The translations under genes were made by a program, and so were the position numbers. Below, piece by piece: positions 62,065-64,000 of a DNA stretch of 64,000 nt. The notes beneath the pieces are model-generated. The model ran no database searches, was not told the DNA's origin, and saw nothing but the letters and a program-made list of their open reading frames with translations. Position 1 is the first letter of the stretch. The number at the start of each line of letters is the position of its first letter. Source of the stretch: Pseudomonadota bacterium (GTDB lineage Bacteria > Pseudomonadota > Alphaproteobacteria > Rhizobiales > Hyphomicrobiaceae); assembly GCA_018242215.1 (NCBI GenBank), contig JAFECG010000022.1, forward strand, positions 62,001-126,000. The letters run 5' to 3'.

Positions 62065-64000
62065 ATGCGCTTCAGTCCGAACTTTCTGGATGAAATCCGC
62101 TCCCGGCTGTCCGTCAGCCAGGTGGTCGGGCGTAAGGTCGCACTGAAGAAGGCCGGACGCGAATACCGGGGGCTTTCGCCATTCAAGGCAGAGAAGAGTC
62201 CGTCATTCTTCGTCAACGACCAGAAGGGCTTCTACCACTGCTTCGCATCGGGTGAGCACGGCGACATCTTCACGTTTCTGATGAAGACGGAAGGTCTGGA
62301 CTTCCCGGAAGCGGTGGAGCGCCTGGCTGCCGAGGCGGGCGTTCCGATGCCGAAACAGCCCGAGCGCAATGTGGAGCAGGAGGACGAGCGCGAGCGGCTC
62401 TATCGCCTGCTGGAAGCGTCGGCGGCCTTCTTCGAAAACAGCCTGCGGGGAGGTCTGGGCCTCGAAGCCCGTCGCTACCTCGAAGGGCGAGGCCTTGCGG
62501 CGGAGACCATAGCGAGCTTCCGGCTCGGCTTCGCTCCGAACTCGCGAAGCGCGCTCTCGGCGCATTTGAAGTCGAAAGGTTTCTCGCCCGCGGACATGGC
62601 GACGGCCGGAATGCTGATTGCCGGCGATGATATTCCAGAGCCCTACGATCGTTTTCGCAACCGGGTCATGTTTCCGATCCTGGATCTCAAAGGACGGGTG
62701 ATCGCATTCGGGGGGCGTGCGCTCGATAAAAACGCACCTGCGAAGTACCTGAATTCGCCGGAAACGCCCCTCTTCCACAAGGGGCATATTCTTTTCAACG
62801 CTGCCCGCGCTCGCACAGCGAGCCACGACAGGAACCGCGTTGTCGTCGTGGAAGGGTACATGGATGTGGTGGCGCTAGCGGAAGCGGGCTTTCCGGAAGC
62901 CGTTGCTCCTCTTGGAACGGCATTCACCGAAGACCAGTTGATGCTTCTGTGGCGCTTTGCACCGGAACCGGTCCTCTGCTTCGACGGCGACGCCGCCGGG
63001 CAGAAGGCCGCCGATCGGGCGGTTGAGGTGGCGCTGCCGTGGGTCAAGCCAGGCTTCAGCGTGAGTTTCGCGTTCCTGCCGAATGGTCTCGATCCGGATG
63101 ATCTTGTAAGGCAGCAGGGCGCGTCGGCCATGTCGGACATCCTCGCCAAGACCCGGCCCTTGATCGATGTCCTGTGGGCGCGGGAAGTAAAAGCACAGCC
63201 GGCGGACACGCCGGAGCAGCGCGCCGCGTTGGAGGCGCGCCTCAAGGCCCTCGCGTCGACGATCCAGGACCCGACAGTTCGGGCTTATTACGGTCGCGAA
63301 CTGCGCGACAGGTTGTATCAACTTGGAAGGGAGCGCTCGTCGGCGCGCTTCGCGTCCCTTTCTGGACGGACAGAAGCGCTAAAAGGCCAAGCCTCGTACG
63401 CCCGGCCCATCGCGCCGCCGGATTGGCGAGGACGGGAGCGGAGCCGACTTTCGGGTGGGGACCGCCGATACCCCGGGCGCAACGGGAGCGTCTCTGCCGT
63501 GCTCCCAATCGCCAGCCCTGAACTCGTTAGCCATTTTCAGAGTATATCACCTCGAGAGGCGCTGATCCTGAAAACGCTTCTTAACCATCCGTGGTTGATT
63601 GATGAGCATTGCGAAGCCATTGCGGAGATCGAGTTTGCTGCTCCGTCGCTCTCCGCCCTTCGCGATGAGGTTTTAGCTGTCCACGCGCGCCAGAATTCAC
63701 TTGACAGCGTAACTTTACGTACCCAATTGAGCAAATCGGGGGTTGCAAAGGTGGTGGACCTCGTCGCGCAAACGATTACGCACGCCAGCGACCGTTTTGC
63801 CGAGCCAGATGCTTCCGCCACCGATGTCGAAGCCGCCTGGGACCATATTCTTGCACTGCATCAGCGACAGGCCGCCCTCGGCCGTGCGCTGAAGGCGGCT
63901 GAGGAGGCTTGGTATCGGGATTGCACAGAAGAGGCCGAGATTCGCCTTCTCGACATCAAACGCCAAATCGCCCGCGACTCGGCGATGGAGCAGATGGACG
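62065..64000 (+). CDS. dnaG: DNA primase DnaG with degenerate zinc finger (cut by window edge)
   Basis: At least 645 codons are present and the frame is still open at the window end. The protein starts MRFSPNFLDEIRSRLSVSQV. In the zinc-ribbon region (36-66), the four usual ligands C-H-C-C are replaced by S38, K41, C59 and S62 (GLSPFKAEKSP, then GFYHCFASGEHGD). The RNA-polymerase core has the toprim motif VVVVEGYMDVVALAEAG and the metal aspartates in CFDGDAAGQKAADRA. The helicase-binding region follows from about 480. It makes primers for replication. The loss of zinc ligands seems to be shared by relatives such as Bradyrhizobium, as far as I recall. Confidence 0.96.
   Translation, partial: MRFSPNFLDEIRSRLSVSQVVGRKVALKKAGREYRGLSPFKAEKSPSFFVNDQKGFYHCFASGEHGDIFTFLMKTEGLDFPEAVERLAAEAGVPMPKQPERNVEQEDERERLYRLLEASAAFFENSLRGGLGLEARRYLEGRGLAAETIASFRLGFAPNSRSALSAHLKSKGFSPADMATAGMLIAGDDIPEPYDRFRNRVMFPILDLKGRVIAFGGRALDKNAPAKYLNSPETPLFHKGHILFNAARARTASHDRNRVVVVEGYMDVVALAEAGFPEAVAPLGTAFTEDQLMLLWRFAPEPVLCFDGDAAGQKAADRAVEVALPWVKPGFSVSFAFLPNGLDPDDLVRQQGASAMSDILAKTRPLIDVLWAREVKAQPADTPEQRAALEARLKALASTIQDPTVRAYYGRELRDRLYQLGRERSSARFASLSGRTEALKGQASYARPIAPPDWRGRERSRLSGGDRRYPGRNGSVSAVLPIASPELVSHFQSISPREALILKTLLNHPWLIDEHCEAIAEIEFAAPSLSALRDEVLAVHARQNSLDSVTLRTQLSKSGVAKVVDLVAQTITHASDRFAEPDASATDVEAAWDHILALHQRQAALGRALKAAEEAWYRDCTEEAEIRLLDIKRQIARDSAMEQMD

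Overview
The window looks like chromosomal DNA from an alphaproteobacterium of the order Hyphomicrobiales (Rhizobiales), probably near Hyphomicrobium. The evidence is the gene order dusB-ntrB-ntrC-ntrY-ntrX-dat-hfq-hflX, a two-component-rich GC-rich genome, an alphaproteobacterial porin, a DUF3126 protein, BTLCP and PAS_5 families, and a primase whose zinc site is degenerate in the way I recall for this group. Almost all of it is core genome. I see no insertion sequence, prophage, CRISPR array, rRNA or tRNA. Coding density is high, and the only long gap between genes lies at 37490-38187.

Layout. 1-10729 (minus strand): the nitrogen-control operon (dusB, ntrB, ntrC, ntrY, ntrX), a D-amino-acid aminotransferase, hfq, hflX and the start of a flavoprotein. 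10992-14890 (plus): fused ispDF, a shortened CDF-like membrane protein, a MarR regulator with a strong terminator, a CinA-type amidase and a pentapeptide-repeat protein. 14862-19719 (minus): Coq10/RatA-like protein, GlsB-like membrane protein, two related small lipoproteins, a DUF5076-like protein, an FtsB-like protein and a major porin. 19958-23034 (plus): a UbiH-type hydroxylase, a lipid A acyltransferase and a membrane protein resembling the front half of a GTPase. 23143-27506 (minus): DUF883-type protein, thrS, yidD, coiled-coil protein, NifU-like scaffold. 27700-33140: hisI, patatin, CBS, rhomboid, PAS_5, tandem PilZ and a LapG-type cysteine protease. 33267-37489: gamma carbonic anhydrase, DUF3126, cysE, then a crotonase, a deacetylase and a GNAT enzyme.

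38188-44023 (minus) is a methionine-cycle operon: a SahR-like ArsR-methyltransferase fusion, metF, and methionine synthase split into two genes. 44162-52065 carries membrane and envelope genes, ettA, DUF1003, a CPBP protease, an ELM1-like protein and an Lrp regulator. 52075-61190 (minus) carries greA and carB, then an Fsr-type exporter, two paralogous secreted proteins, a ChaN-type protein and carA. 61364-64000 (plus) carries yqeY and the start of dnaG.

The main points for a second look are: a probable 27-residue membrane microprotein with its own promoter-like site and terminator in the 700-base gap; a palindrome lying inside the promoter of the methionine operon; the split metH with a double hairpin between the halves; a family of composite two-hairpin repeats; two tandem pairs of uncharacterised exported paralogues; and several enzymes lacking expected catalytic or metal-binding residues. 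All assignments come from reading the sequence; no database search was run.
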